Shown: piece after piece, positions 1 to 12,230 of the stretch
Numbering within the stretch: position 1 is the stretch's first letter
Layout of the letters: each line of letters begins with the position of its first letter
From: Triglochin maritima
Taxonomy: Eukaryota; Streptophyta; Magnoliopsida; Alismatales; Juncaginaceae
Assembly: GCA_963682175.1 (NCBI GenBank)
Contig: OY821772.1
Location: forward strand, 17,786,743 to 17,850,742
Length of the DNA stretch: 64,000 nt
Direction of reading: 5' to 3'
The notes under the pieces: model-generated
Told to the model about the DNA's origin: nothing
The model's input: only the letters and a program-made list of their open reading frames with translations
Databases searched by the model: none
Program-made: the position numbers and the translations under genes

Positions 1-1775
1 TTTCCAAACATGACATGAAACCATTTTCAAATGTTATAGATCAAATAATATTTACATTGTGGATGTTTATAATATTAGCAATATGGATGTTGAAACTTGT
101 GTAGTTGCCTCACATGATGACAAAGTTTGGTTATGGTATAACCGTTTGGGATATATTAGTATGTCATAATTGCACAAATTATCTAAACTTGAATTGGTTA
201 GAGGACAACCAAAAATTGATTTCAAAAACGACAAGCTTTGTGATGCATGCCAATTTGCAAAAGAATTTAAATCTTCTTTCAAATCTTTAAATGTGGTGTC
301 AACTTGAAAACTTCTTGAACTTTTGCATTTAGATCTTTTTGGACCCTCACAGACCGTAAATCTTGGTGGGACAATATATTCTTATGTTATTGTTAATGAC
401 TTCTCAAGATTCAATTGGGTTTTATTTTTAGCAAACAAACATGATGTCTTTGAAAGATTTAAAAGTTTTTGCAAACGTGTTCAAATGGAAAAAGCTTCCA
501 ACATAATCGCTATTCATAGTGATCATAGAGAAGAATTTGAAAATGATTCGTTTCAAAAACAATGTGAAAAATATGGAATTGAGCATAACTTTTTTTCCTC
601 ATGCTCCTCAACAAAATGGGGTAGTTGAGAGGAAAAATAGTCCACTACAAGAAATGGCAAGAACCATGCTCGTGGAAAAAGGTCTTCCAAAATATTTTTG
701 GTGCGCAACCGTTAATATGTATTGCTATGTTTTAAATCGTGTTCTCATTCAACCCATTTTGAAGAAAACCCTCTAAAGCTTTGGCATAATCGTATTCCTA
801 AAATCTCTTACTTCAAAGCTTTTGGTTCAAAATGTTTTGACCTCAACACTAAAGACAATTTGGATAAATTTGACGTGAAATGCGATGAGGTCATCTTTTT
901 AGGGTATTCTGATAGGAGTAAAGCTTATAGAGTCTACAATAAACAAACTAGTTGTGTCGAGGAATCTCTACACGTCAATTTTGATGAATTAACATGTGTA
1001 GACAATTCCTCTCTTGATGATGATTGCAAGGATATCATTAGACATGTATCATCACAAGATGCCTTACTTGAGTCTCACCAAGTACCTCCAAGTTCTCCGC
1101 AAGAGGACAAAGAGGAACTTCCCAAGGATTGGACCTATAGAAAGGACCATCCGAAGGACTTTGTAAGAGGAGATGTTTCTCAAGGTGTGACAACACGTTC
1201 TAGAGCTCATGTAGTTTGTGACTCTTATGCATTTATCTCCACATTAGAACCCAAGAAAGTAGAACAAGCCATGTGATGATGAGTTTTGGCTAATGACTAT
1301 GCATGAAGAGCTAAATCAATTTGTTCGAAACAATGTTTAGGAACTTGTCGAAAAACCAACTAATCAAATCGTAATTGGAACTAAGTGGATATTTCGAAAC
1401 AAACTTGATGAAGACGGGAATGTAGTTAGAAAGAAAGCTAGACTCGTTGCTCAAGGCCACCGCCAAGAGGAGGGGATAGACCTTGATGAAATTTACGCTC
1501 ATGTTGCTCGCATGGAAGTCATTCACATGTTGTTAGCATATTCATCTTTTATGGATATAAAACTATTTCAAATGGATGTCAAAAGTGTTTTCTTAAATGG
1601 CTTTATTATTGAAGAAGTTTATGTTGCACAACCCCCCGGTTTTGTAAATGAAACTTACCCAAACCACGTACACTCAAAAAGGCTTTTATGGACTCAAGTA
1701 AGCTCCTAGAGTTTAGTATGAGAGGTTAAAGAACTTTTTGATTGATAAAGGTTTCTCAACATGTAAAGTGGATAC
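1..1775 (+). mobile_element. Ty1/copia (SIRE-like) pol remnant, truncated at both ends
   Basis: Conceptual translation, with frame changes, gives the copia pol order. First comes a GAG-pre-integrase segment (WYNRLGYISM, then CDACQFAKEF, about 140-280). Next is the integrase core (LHLDLFGP, VIVNDFSRF, IHSDH, APQQNGVVERKN, about 320-700) and the integrase C-terminal region (FGSKCF...FLGYSDRSKAYRVYN, about 820-960). Last is the start of reverse transcriptase (TKWIFRNKLDEDGNV, LDEIYAHVARMEVI, FQMDVKSVFLNG, VYVAQPPGF, about 1380-1660). Stops and frameshifts near 305, 600 and 775, among others, break it, so it is not functional. The RT reading GFSTCKVDT stops abruptly at 1775, where an LTR begins. 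The catalytic RT box and RNase H are absent, and the missing half was not found elsewhere in the window. SIRE lineage assignment rests on the wording of the integrase region and is an inference. Confidence 0.9.
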
Positions 1776-3188
1776 TGTTGAACGTTTTAATTAAACTGCA
1801 AATGCACGGCCGCGATGAAGCGGTGGAAAGTACGGGTCGTCCTCAGGGAGGTGAGCAGTCTCTTGCTTGTACGAAATCAAGTGGCAAAAATAGGGGGAGA
1901 AAGATGTTTATGCTACTCTACTCTATACTACGCTAAGAAGTAGGAAATGCGAAAGGAAGAACCAAACAATGAAATAATAACTAAGCTAAGAACAAAGGAA
2001 GAATGCTGGAATACAGAAATGGGAAAAGCCCTAAGGGGTGGAGTGAGTGCACACATGCAAAGAGGTGGGTGTAGAATACATTCTTTAAGCACATGAAGGT
2101 GGTGTTATCAAGCATAGGAAGTGTCTAAATGTTAAGGCAAAACCTATCAATCTATTCACCAACTTAGTTGATTAACATTTACATATGCAAGTTGTTTATT
2201 TCAGAACCTAAACAAGCATGAGAGGTGTCTAATCATTTTGGCAAAACTCATCAGGTTATAAATTCTATCCTAAACAAGCAAGCATACATTCATGTTTTAT
2301 CAACACATCAAAAAATAAAGGATTCATCCCATTCTCTAATGCATGTATGTACATCTACTCCACCCCCCAAAGGGGATGGAACTACTCACTAAACATTACA
2401 CTAATTTTTAAACTAAGCAAAAAAAAGTATATTAAAACTAAGCTAGAAATAAAAAACGATTAAACTAAAACATGCACAAACAATAAAAGAAGCATAAACA
2501 AACAATGAAAGAAACACAAAACTTTATTGATAAAATGACTCACATTTCAAGTAGCATCCTCCTACTTTAGTGTGTGCTTCAAGGCCTCACTTCTAGTAGG
2601 AAGAATAGTCACTTAAAATATGGAGTGATTACAAAAGGAGGTGAAGAGTTCTATTTATAGGCATGGAAAAAGCTAATACGGGACAATCCCCCGATGTGGG
2701 ACTAAACCAATACCAAAAATAGCCTAAACAAACATTAATACACGTCCAGGACTAAACTTGGCGGATTTGGGCCAAAACAGACCGCCAATTAGCGGTCTTG
2801 GACCGCCAATTGGTGGTCAAAAAGGTCCGGATCCAGTTGAATCTTGTTCTGGGCTTTTCTTTGTGTATTTGGTGGTCTTGGATGCATCTACTTTGTTTAT
2901 TGGAGCTCCGACCTGAATCCAATTGCTAAAATACTCCCCATGATGGTGTGGAGTATTCTGTTTTGCTCTTAGGTCCTTCTGTCTTGTGTTCAGGTCCTTC
3001 TCCCTTGCATTTTGGTCCCCATATCTCACAATCCAGTCCTTTTTCCCAGCTTTTGGGTCCTTTTTTTGTTTCATTTCTTCAAACCTATTTATTCCTGAAA
3101 ACTAAACATAAAACTCGTAACATAGCATTGTTTAGGTGAAAGATAATGGATATAAGATACAAATATAAGCATGAAATGATGTCAATCA
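1776..3188 (-). repeat. 3' LTR of the older gag-only element
   Basis: On the plus strand the LTR begins TGTTGAACG at 1776 and ends GATGTCAATCA at 3188, so it has the TG...CA ends of an LTR. It is 1413 bp, against about 1570 bp for the younger relatives. It shares with them the GCACGGCCGCG word, the GACCGCCAATT palindrome block near 2780-2815, the CCCGATGTGGGAC block near 2690 and the CCCCATGATGGTGTGGAGTA block near 2936. The terminal GATGTCAATCA abuts the purine tract at 3190-3201. Confidence 0.85.
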
Positions 3189-4769
3189 AATACCCCCACA
3201 CCAAACTTTTGCTAGTCCCGAGCAAAACAAAGAAAGAGAAAAGCATACGAAAAACAAGAAATACTAACTCACTTTCGTAGGAATCACGGTTGCACTTAGC
3301 ACGTGCAACAAGCCGTTAAACCTCCTTGTCGCCAAGGAGGAGGAGTGTTGTCTCCTGAGGGTTTTCAACGGATATACCCAAAAAATTCGAACAAGATGCA
3401 TTAATCAATCTAGCTACACGACTCGTTGGACTCATATGTCGATCATGGGACGCGGTAATACTACGGGTCGACTCTATATATGTAATCGGTCCACACACCT
3501 AGCCTAATGAGTTATTCGTGCGAGTTAGTTAAGGACTTAAGTGAAAGACATGGGCAACCTTAACTTCTGAATGTGATACAATGTGTAAAGTCCATTTTGG
3601 TTCTTATTTGACTCTTTTTTTCTTTTCTTTTTTTTCTTTAGAGCATTTTATTGGTTGGTGTTTGATTCTCCCAGGGTCAGGTTTCGTGCATCATTGCCTA
3701 TGAGGACTTACACTATCACGTACACCTTCCCCCAAATCTCCACATAGGGCGATCCCTACCACCCGTGTAACGAGAGTTCAGTCGGTGCATCCCAAGTCAG
3801 ATGACTCGAAAGCACCAGGCACAAAGGCCCCTCAGACCTACTTTCCCGAGTGATAGGAGCCGTGCGAGAAGAGAGAACACCACTTATTTATTTATCTACA
3901 TGGGAACCAAAACCCCTACACTTAAGTTTCACAAAAAGAGAATAAGGGCCCTTGACCACGACAAACTTCCTTATACTAAAAGACACGAATTATTTGACTC
4001 ACTAGGTCCAGGGTGGACTTCTTTAAATGTTTGAGTGTTGTAACCCTACGATTACACGCCCCCCGAGGGAAAACCGGGGTGCATCCTAACGACTCGATAA
4101 GACCTAAAGCCAGTAAACTAGAAATCCTAATGCATCAAGTTCAAGACAATTTTGGGAGCTTTCTTTTTACTTTGCCTCTCAACGTTTTTGCACATGCTAA
4201 ACACACGCAAAACCTACAAAAACATTTTCTTTCGCAAACACAAGAAGATTTTTAAAGAAATGTGGAAATTTTAAAGCACTCAGCAAGCAAAAGAAGACAA
4301 GTCACCCAAGGATCATGGCAAGCAGATATATCGATATTAAATGCGGCACACTAACATTACCCTAGCAGTACACACAAAAGAAAACAAAACCAAAGGAAAA
4401 AGACTCGAATATGTACACACGTAAAACACCCCCCACACCTACCTCATGCATTGTCCTTAATGAATGCGAGCAAGATACTACATGGATATATGCATGAAAA
4501 AGGAGAGATCTCACCAACATGAAGTACAAAGGGACGTTCAGGGTCATGTTGATGGACACAAACCAAAATTCCCTCAAAACCTGTGAGATGCTAAAGAATG
4601 GAGATAAATACGTGAAGAAATGGGGCCCTAGTACACAAGGGTTGGGGCTCACAACAATCGATGCTCAGTGAAGGAGTCTTTTATTACACATTTTTTTTAA
4701 AAAAAAATTTCGTGTTTTTTTTTTTTACAACATATATACATCAACCAAGATATTCTCATAATCATTTGG

Positions 4770-5195
4770 TCAAGGAACATCAAATGAGAACATCAAGTTT
4801 TGAGTACTAGAGACTTGCCGAGATGGGCAAACTTCACTGGTACTCTGAGGTGTCATGAGGGGTGAAAGGTCAAAGCTGAAAGGCTCGAACCCCTCATGAT
4901 ATTGGTTGGGCGTGGGCAACAAAGAATGAAGTTGTGTTGCCTCACTAGGGTTTAATTGCTCATCGAAGAAAACCCTCCAACCAATAGGCGGGTGCATCGG
5001 AATGAGTTCCTCAGGCTCATTCGATGGATGCAGCAGACTTGCATCACTGAGAATGGGGCTTCTCCCCAAGTCATCCAACAAGGACCTCCCACCATCATTT
5101 AGATCATCAAGCATAAGCTCGGTCAAAGGTGGGTTCTTGTTGGAGTCAATATGAAGCTCAAATGGCTCAATGGCCATGGGTTTATAACCCAAGCA
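4770..5195 (-). pseudogene. C-terminal fragment of the gag-like ORF
   Basis: The minus frame ending at 4770 encodes about 141 residues similar to the end of the 496-residue ORF at 14402-15892. Paired segments include EPFELHIDSNKNPPL with EPHDLHFDPLKDPPL, PPIGWRVFFDE with QPVGWRVWIDD, and a final FPFQVH-like MFSFDVP. The open frame continues upstream to 5381, but that part lies in unrelated GC-rich sequence. Persistence of this C-terminal reading frame in two diverged copies suggests it was under some coding constraint. No enzyme motif is visible. Confidence 0.75.
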
Positions 5196-7187
5196 ACCCT
5201 TTCCCTTTCTTCTTTTCTTCTCCTTCCTTTCCCTCATTCCTTCCTTTCCTTGCTGGTGCGCGTGTTGGTGGAGCAGCTGCGGAGGCGTCGGGCGAGGAAG
5301 GTGCTCGTCCAGGAGAGGCGCGACGCGTGATCGAGGTCTACCGGAGGCGAGGCATAGGAGCTCCGGCACCGTCGACTTCACGCGGGTGAAAGGTATGTTG
5401 ACTCATTAGTGTGGTTTTGTGGTTCCTAACCCTTGTGGGAGGGTTGTGTTGGTCGGACGGGGAGGTCGGAGACCTCTCCGGCGTTGTTTTCATGGAAAAC
5501 CTCGGCTGGCGCGAGGTTGAAGACGACCAACGGTCGACCGGACCCTTCGGGCGGTCGACCGAATGCATGTATTTTGTCTGTCTGTTGTGTTTCGGTCGAC
5601 CGTGTCCTTGGGTTCGGTCGACCGGAACTTAAGTTTATTGGTTTATTATGCATGATGTTCGGACGTTGGTTTTTGTTCGGTCGACCGTTATATGATGTAG
5701 AATAATAGGTTGACCCTATCTGTTATCGGTTGACCGAGACCCCTGAGTCGGTCGACCGATAGTTTAAAATGATGTAGAAATGCCATGTTAGTTTTCGGTC
5801 GACCGGGACCCCTGAGTCGGTCGACCGATAGTTTGATTTTGATGTTGACCAGATTCCGGATTTTGACCTCGTTCGGTCGACCGGTTTTAGACCTTCGGTA
5901 GACCGTTGGGGATTGTGTTTTGAGCGCAGCGGTAGACCGTGTTAGGCGTACGGTCGACCGATTCCTTTAAGGAACCGGTCGACCGAATCACCTCTTTTGG
6001 TCGACCGTTTGGGCCCAGGACAGAATTCCTGGTTGCCTTTTTGAATGCCAACTTTGTCCACGGAAACCCGTGTCCTCGCCTTGTGCGTGAGCCGGGAGGT
6101 GACGGTAGGCGCGTTCCGCGTGCCTGCCCAGGGACCGCCGTTGGGAAGAGTGTGGGTGTTCGGGACGCGTCACCTCCATGTATGGAGCGTGACTAATGTG
6201 TTGGATGGATTGGACTTATTGTAGTATAGCAGGCCTGAGGGATCGCGGATCCCAATGTTGATGTTTGTGCGGGCACGCAACTGGCGTTGGGTGAGGTGAC
6301 TACCGACCTACGGGCTACGGAGGTCGCTGCCCTGCTTTTATAGCGGCGCGATTGGTGTTTGCGGCTCGTGGAGCCTGATGACCTGGCAGACTTCGGTCTG
6401 GACCCGTCCGATGTTGTGCCGGACGTTGTGATGGACCACCGATGTTGTGCCGGTGATGCCGCCGAGGTTGTGCCGGCGATGATGATTGTTGGGCGGAGGC
6501 TGTTCCGGCTATGTTGATTCCTCGACTGGCCACCTATCGAGATGTTGTTGTTATACCTTCCAGGCGACGGCCCCGTTGGTCCTAGTGGCTCCGACCATAG
6601 AGATTTGCAGATCTGTATTCTATCAGCGCGCAGGCGTGACAGATGCTCCCTGCCGAACCTTTGAGTAGTGTAGCCGCGTGTGGGGGGTGCGATGTCGCGT
6701 GCTGTAAGACTGCATGTGCCTGCAGTAGGTCTCCTCGGGAGACCCGATGTTGACTGTCGGACTGATGTCCTGTTTTACCCTTCGGGGGAACTGTTTTACT
6801 TTCTGTTGATGTCATGACATGCTACTAGTATGATAGGTTCATTTGTGTAATGCATGCATATAGGTGAGTTGGCATACGGGGTTTCCTTCTGGAAACTCAT
6901 GCATCGTTGTTATATATTGTTCAGGACCGCAGTAGGTCCAGTCGAGTGGTGATCGGTGGGCACGCGCATTTTGGAGTTGGATCCTCTTCTCGACCGCTGA
7001 GGTCGACATGATTACGTTTTATCTTCTGTTGTCATTTTGTTGTAATCATGTATCATTTTGACAAACTCTGATGTAATTTTGGTGCACCGCTATTTGTTTT
7101 ATGAGAAGTAACAGTCCCGTCTTTGATTATTGAGTTCCTGTGTCTTGATTATAAATTTTTAAATTTCCGCTGTTTCGGGATGTTACA
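5196..7187 (+). repeat. GC-rich LTR-like sequence, right end TTTCGGGATGTTACA
   Basis: This block is clearly richer in G and C than its surroundings and has no plausible gene. It ends at 7187 with GGGATGTTACA, a form typical of the 3' end of plant gypsy (chromovirus-type) LTRs, directly before LINE sequence. I could not find a matching left terminus or target duplication, so whether it is a solo LTR or a fragment is open. It holds the densest cluster of the CGGTCGACCG palindrome (see separate entry) and a short GTTGTGCCGG word repeated near 6410-6480. Open frames here are short and overlap on both strands, as expected from GC-rich DNA. Confidence 0.5.
5521..6008. repeat. Cluster of GGTCGACC palindromes
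   Basis: By eye, twelve exact GGTCGACC words lie within about 490 bp. Most are extended to the ten-base palindrome CGGTCGACCG, and close variants such as CGGTAGACCG and CGGTTGACCG lie between them. Spacing is irregular (about 20 to 75 bp), so this is not a simple tandem array. The same word recurs in other LTR-like repeats of the window at lower density. Confidence 0.85.
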
Positions 7188-7189
7188 GT

Positions 7190-8517
7190 AACTTCCAACC
7201 ATATCCCATTACTTCGACACAGCTAATCACCCAAAAGTAAAAGCTTCTTTTAGATTCAAAGATCGCTGGCTCTATAAGGCTACAATTAATAGCATCATAC
7301 AATCAACTGTCACAAACACCATACATAGACTCCCTCACAAAATCCTGAGGGAAATTAAGTTCAATGAGAAAAAATATTTCAAGACAAATCAAGCGGAAAA
7401 TCCTAACATCAAGCTAAGGCGGATTGAACAAGAAATCCTTGAACTTGATGTTAAAAAAACCAAAGATATACCCCCTCATTTGAGGATAAAAATAAATTAA
7501 TAGACCTTAAAAGAACACATGAAATGGTCCTAGATGACATGGAAATCCATTGGAGACAGAGATCTTGAATCCAGTGGCGGGAAGACGGTGATCAAAACAC
7601 CAAATTTTTCTATCGTATGGTGAATGCCAGAAGAAGACAAAACTACATCGCCTCTCTTAAAATAGACAGTACTACCTGTTACTATACAAACCGAATAAAC
7701 AAGGAAATTGACGATCATTTTACAAACCTGTTCAATGGTCCCCTCACATGAAGAATCCTCGTCTTCTGGGATATTGTCCTCCCTGAAAAATACCAATGTC
7801 GGACAATCTCATCCAAAAATTCACCGTAATGGAAAACAAACAAGCAGTGTTTAGGCTAAAACCAGGAAAAGCCTCGGATCATGACGGTTTTAATATAAAG
7901 TTCATTCACCAATACTGGACTGAGTTGAAATAACATATAATTGAACTCTTTGACAAAATGTCAGAAAACCAGCTAGGTAAACAAGTATTCCTAGACTTTA
8001 ACCACTGCTTTATAACATTAATCCCAAAAATTAGTTATTGAAACGATAAAGGACCTCCATCCGATATTGCTAATTTTGAGCATCTATAAAATTATCGCAA
8101 GAGTGTTGGTTACTCGACTAGGGGAAATTAAGGAAATAATTCCAAACACTCAAACTACCTTTCTCAAAGTAGACAAATTTCCGACACAATCACAACAACA
8201 CAAGAGATGGCCCACCAATTGCATAAGGGGATGATGGGGGAATTATCCTAAAGATTGACTTTGAAAAAGTATTTAATAAATTAGATTGGAATTTCCGTTT
8301 AGCAAACCTTCAAGGACTCGGATGTCCAAAACAATGGTGTGATTGGATCGAGCTGTGTATATACACCTCAAAGGATCCATTATAATCAATGGCAACCCGG
8401 AAGGTTACTTCAAAAAGCAAAAATGGGGTCCAACAAGGTGATCCACTCTCCCCTCTTCTATTCATTATAATGGCAAAAATTCTTAGTAATTTCATTCGAT
8501 TAGGGTTGCACAATGGA
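7190..8517 (+). pseudogene. LINE ORF2 remnant (endonuclease end to reverse transcriptase)
   Basis: Conceptual translation gives the order of a plant L1-type ORF2. An endonuclease end (SNHIPL, for SDHIPL) is followed by FRFKDRWL, then the connector with DGDQNTKFFYRMVNARRRQN (about 7577-7640). After that come the RT blocks FRLKPGKASDHDGFNIKFI (about 7848-7905), FITLIPKI (about 8010), YKIIARVLVTRLGEI (about 8090), IILKIDFEKVFNKLDW (about 8245-8290) and GVQQGDPLSPLLFIIMA (about 8426-8475). Several in-frame stops and frame changes are present, and the YxDD box is missing because the sequence is cut at 8517 by another repeat. It is non-functional. Confidence 0.88.
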
Positions 8518-9705
8518 TGTAGGATCGTATGACCCCTAATTAGTCTAATCAAATTTTACATAATGTCTACTTAATTCAATCAAAGATGCACTGGAAATAA
8601 ACAATAAAGGCAAGTAGAAAATAAGCAATGCAAACCACAAGGAAGACGTGGTTTTATAGAGGTTTGGCCACCCACATATTTTCTCTCTTGCAAGCTCCGC
8701 TCGACTCCACGAGCTCCGCCTACGTCTTCACTATCCACTCCCTATTCCGAGCCTGGAAAGAACGCCTTTACAATACGAACTCGTGAACAATCCTCGCCGA
8801 GCTCGATTTCTTCCTCTCACAATCCAAGATGGATGATTCGGGCTTTCATTGAAACCTTTGTTTCTTGACAATTGAAATGAGTGGATCAAACACTCTCTAA
8901 CTTGAGCACACTTTGACTAGAATGTGGAACTGATCGAATGTGTGAAGTTTAGGATCTTGAGTGTAGTATTGGGATTTTTGGAGTAGAGGATTTCTCTATA
9001 GTGTATGTATGAGTTTGGAGTGGGAGAGTTATTTGAATAAGGTGTGTGAACCTCCATTTATAAGCTACTAAAGGTTTGAAGCCGTTGGGGAAGATTTGCT
9101 TTAAGTTTGTGTACGATACACAAAACAAAATTCTAAGTTCAGCAAATTTGTTCGACCGATACGGGATAACGGTCGACCGTTTCCTTAAGAATAAGGAAAA
9201 CGTTCAAATCAACTTGAGCTACGGTCGAACCAATTGGGCTACAACTTAAGTCATCGGTCGAACCAAATGTGGGAGCGGTCGACCGAGTAGAGGGTTTGAC
9301 TAGGTAAAGGTTAAACTGTCGAATACAAGAAAAGTGTATGTTCGACCGAAATAACATGCACTTTTGCTAAACAAAAATGTCTTCAACCGGTCGACCGTGA
9401 GGAAGGCATCGTTCGACTGGTGGGCAAAAGTATTTAGGGGTTAAGGTAGATTTATATGAATACGATCGTTGTATAATTCGACAAGAATAACTACCATATA
9501 AAAATGTGTCAAACAATAGACCGAAAAGGTGAAATTGGTCGACCGATGGAGTTAGGTAAAATTACAGTTTGAGAAATCATTAACTATTAGAAACAGTCAA
9601 ACAGAAAACTCATTAAGTCGACCGTTCTGCATAGGTAGGCAGAAGTTTGGAATAAGTGATTTTCCTACTTATGTTTGGGTGACCTATTGAAGTCCAATCC
9701 GAAGA
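8518..9705 (+). repeat. LTR-like repeat, TGTAGGATCG family, 3'-truncated
   Basis: It starts TGTAGGATCG and aligns through most of its length with the copies starting at 46021 and 48524. Shared blocks are the GTTTTATAGAGGTTTGGCC region, GCAAGCTCCGCTCGACTCC, CTCTCTAACTTGAGCACAC, and a TATA-like CATTTATAAGCTAC (near 9054). The shared CCGTTGGGG block and a GGTCGACC-bearing stretch (about 9140-9620) follow, then GGGTGACCTATTGAAGTCCAAT (about 9678-9700). The conserved 3' end (GGCCAA...CCAACA) is absent, and sequence changes to another repeat at about 9705. It is inserted in LINE sequence. Confidence 0.75.
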
Positions 9706-9900
9706 TTGCATGGGGAAACCAAGGGTTGCGTTGGGAAAGTAAAAGTTGCATGAGAAACCAAACGTTGCAGTGAGAAATGAATATTGCATTGGGAAATTAA
9801 AGGTTGCATATGACATAAACATGTTATTAAATTAATTTCTCTGCTGAATGGACTGACCACGTCAGGTGCGTCCCGGACGCCCACGCCCATGTATCATGAC
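9705..9900 (+). repeat. Fragment related to the right end of the 32.86-34.80 kb element
   Basis: The run of GGGAAACCAA...GTTGCATGAGAAACC...AACATGTTATTAAAT...CTGACCACGTCA at 9705-9870 aligns in direct orientation with 34595-34770. That is the right-hand terminal region of a non-autonomous Mutator-type element. The copy here lacks the GC-rich terminus seen there, so it is a fragment. Confidence 0.65.
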
Positions 9901-11226
9901 CCCAGAAATGTGGGCGCACATCCTCTAAGCCATGTTGAGGTGGAGGAAATATTTTTGTTTAAGAAATAGCATTGCAAAATTGTGTCACATATATAGAAAA
10001 ACTACATAAATGACCTCGACATGTATTAATCTCACTAATTCTTCTAGTGTTTGAAATTTTATTATTAATTTATTACATCATGTTTTTTCCATTCTAAGTA
10101 TATATAGCTCATAATATCAAATTCTTATTTTATTGAATATGCATTGACAACCTATGTACTTCATATTTTATTGAAAAACGTACTTAAAGTCCTAACAATC
10201 ATATTTATGTAAACATATTTTATTCCTTCAAAGGATAAGTTTAGTTGTGATCCACTAAATCATTTTGAAAATCTAATTTAGAATGGTAATCATAACCAAA
10301 TGGTGAATTTTGTTATCGGTTTTGAAGTTTTGCTTAACTCAGGCTTGAGGATCAATGGAAGCACCTTTTGGAACAACCACAATGTTTAGGAAATAGATTT
10401 TCATATCCGTTGGGTGAAGGTTTTGTTATCATAAATACAAAAAAAAAAAAAATTAATTTCTTAAGATCATCGTAAAACATATACTCTCTTATTATTTAAG
10501 TTTTGTTTAGCATTTGATTGAAAAACATACACATTTAATTTAGGGCTAATGGTATAGTTTTTCATATTTGTTTACATTTGATGTTTGACACAGAAACTTT
10601 ACTCCTATACATTTACTATTTTCAATGTAAGATCTAAGTGGTATAAATTTCCTAATGCCCGTGGATTGCATAGGTTTAACGTACGCCAGTAAGAACATAA
10701 ACTATGCAATGAAGCTCGATTGAAGAGAGGTCCTTTTCTCTTTATTTCAGTCCTAAGGAAGTCAAAACAAAATATAACAAATTGCTGTTGGAATTCTCAA
10801 CACACTCTAGAACATCATATGATCAATCAGTACAAAAACACTTCCAATCGATACTTAGATTCAACTCAAACTTGACAAAGACAACAAATTACTTGTTGAA
10901 AAATGTGGGTGACCATGATAGTCTTCCGATGTTTAATAAAACATTTGTTTGTTTGTGTTACAAACATCATATTTGAATTTATGTTAATTTCGTCGATTCA
11001 CAATTCAAGTACCGACTCCAAGTCGTTGAAAAAAGACTAGTTAGTTGTCTGATAAAAAGTTGTTTATCCAAACAAATCTCTGAGACTTCAAGTTCCATGA
11101 TTATAAGTCATGATTACTAGTTGCATCAACTACTATCATAGATTGTAGTTGAGAGTCGTCGTGGGCTAAAATGATATAGGTCGTGGTTGAATGGTCTTTC
11201 GAACCATGGTTTCAGGTTAAAACAAG
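9901..11226. other. AT-rich stretch with no recognisable gene
   Basis: The sequence is AT-rich with short poly-A or poly-T runs (for example near 10440) and only short open frames. I see no conserved protein motif, RNA gene or terminal repeat. It is presumably old intergenic or transposon-derived DNA. Confidence 0.5.
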
Positions 11227-11694
11227 GAAAAAAATTCAAAATAATATTTTTTTAAAAACATTTGCCAAAATAAACTTTCATCAAAAGTATTTCTCAAACT
11301 AGACCCGCTGTCACCACGGGGTGACACGTGGCGGCGGCGAGTTTTGTTTTTTTGTGCATAGAGAACTCGGCATCACCAGTGCCGAGTTCATCTTTTGAGA
11401 ACTCGGCACTGGTGACGCCGAGTTCAACTTTGGTTTTTTATTGGCCAACACTTGAAATTTTCACTCAGGATGTGACACTTGGTAGAACTCGGCACTGTTG
11501 ATTCCGAGTTGTACCAAAGAAAACTCGACATCACCAGTGTCGAGTTCTATCTGGGAGTATTGCCTACCACTTCATATTCCACTCGACAGTTGTTGCCAGG
11601 AGAGGTGACAGATAGAACTCGACATCCCCAATGTCGAGTTCTATTTGGACATGTTCTCCTGACACTCAAATCATGTGTGAAATGGGTGGACGGC
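11227..11694 (+). repeat. Left terminal inverted repeat of the PMD-carrying MULE
   Basis: The outer 100 bp or so match the right end in reverse. Further in lie successive hairpin words such as AACTCGGCATCACCAGTGCC followed by its mirror, with word pairs at about 11370-11435, 11484-11512, 11523-11550 and 11615-11643. The array continues past the inserted LTR element (19092-19165, AACTCGGCATCTATAGTGACGAGTT region). The retroelement therefore landed inside the terminal repeat. Confidence 0.82.
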
Positions 11695-12062
11695 TGATTG
11701 ACATCATTTCATGCTCATATTTGTATCTTATATCCATTATCTTACACCTAAGCAATGCTACGTGACGAGTTTTATGTTTAGTTTTCAGGAATAAAGAGGT
11801 TTGAAGAGAAGAGCCATGAAAGGACCCAAAAGCTGGGAAAAAGGACTGAATGGTGAGATCTAGGGACCAAGATGCAAGGGAGAAGGACCTGAATGTAAGA
11901 CAGAAGGACCTAAGAGCAAAACAGAATACTCCACACCATCATGGGGAGTATTTTACCAATTCTATTCGGGTCGGAGCTCCAACAAGTCGAGTAACCGCAT
12001 CAAAGACCAACAATACCAGAAAGCAAAGCCCACAACAAATTCCAACACGATCCGACAATTTT

Positions 12063-12103
12063 GGACCGCCAATTGGCGGTCTTGGACCGCTAATTGGCGG
12101 TCC
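12063..12103. promoter_or_regulatory. Tandem palindromes ACCGCCAATTGGCGGT in U3
   Basis: A perfect 16-base palindrome (GACCGCCAATTGGCGGTC core) is followed at once by a one-mismatch copy, about 120 bp upstream of the TATA box. Equivalent palindromes are kept in the 3' LTR (17881-17921), the solo LTR (about 24472-24510) and the older LTR (about 2780-2818). A further pair lies just inside the element near 13427-13470. The position suggests a protein-binding promoter element; that role is inference. Confidence 0.55.
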
Positions 12104-12222
12104 ATATTGCTCAGGATCCGTCGAAATTTCTCCTGGACTTGTATTAATGTTCGTTTAGGCTATTTTTGGTATTGGTTTAGTCCCACATCGGGGGATTGTC
12201 CCCGATTAGCTTTTTCCATGCT

Positions 12223-12230
12223 TATAAATA
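12223..12230 (+). promoter_or_regulatory. LTR TATA box
   Basis: TATAAATA follows CCATGCT and lies about 530 bp into the LTR, upstream of the AATAAA-type sequence near 12351. This order fits a U3-R boundary about 30 bp downstream. The same TATAAATA is present at 18041-18048 in the 3' LTR. Confidence 0.6.

Larger units (their letters stand above)
1776..5195 (-). mobile_element. Older, 5'-truncated copy of the gag-only LTR element
   Basis: Reading the minus strand from 5195 down to 1776 gives, in order, the C-terminal part of the gag-like ORF, a 1.5-kb non-coding 3' region, a purine tract (GGTGTGGGGGTA complement near 3190-3201) and a 3' LTR. All of these align by eye with the complete element at 11695-19086, with many substitutions and indels. 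Homology stops at about 5195, where the alignable protein segment begins at residue C of CLGYKPMAIEPFEL. The 5' LTR, primer site and N-terminal ORF are missing. It inserted into the copia pol gene at 1775 (flank GATAC). The far target duplication is lost with the truncated end. Confidence 0.85.

Noticed and set aside
5129..6196. Several overlapping frames of 60-90 codons on both strands in the GC-rich block
   Set aside because: Expected by chance in GC-rich DNA; no motif, and they cut across the palindrome cluster.
11850..12158. 102-codon frame repeated at 17668-17976
   Set aside because: It lies in the U3 of both LTRs and is repeated only because the LTRs are; the related LTRs at 2817-3074 and 24.6 kb do not keep it intact over its length.
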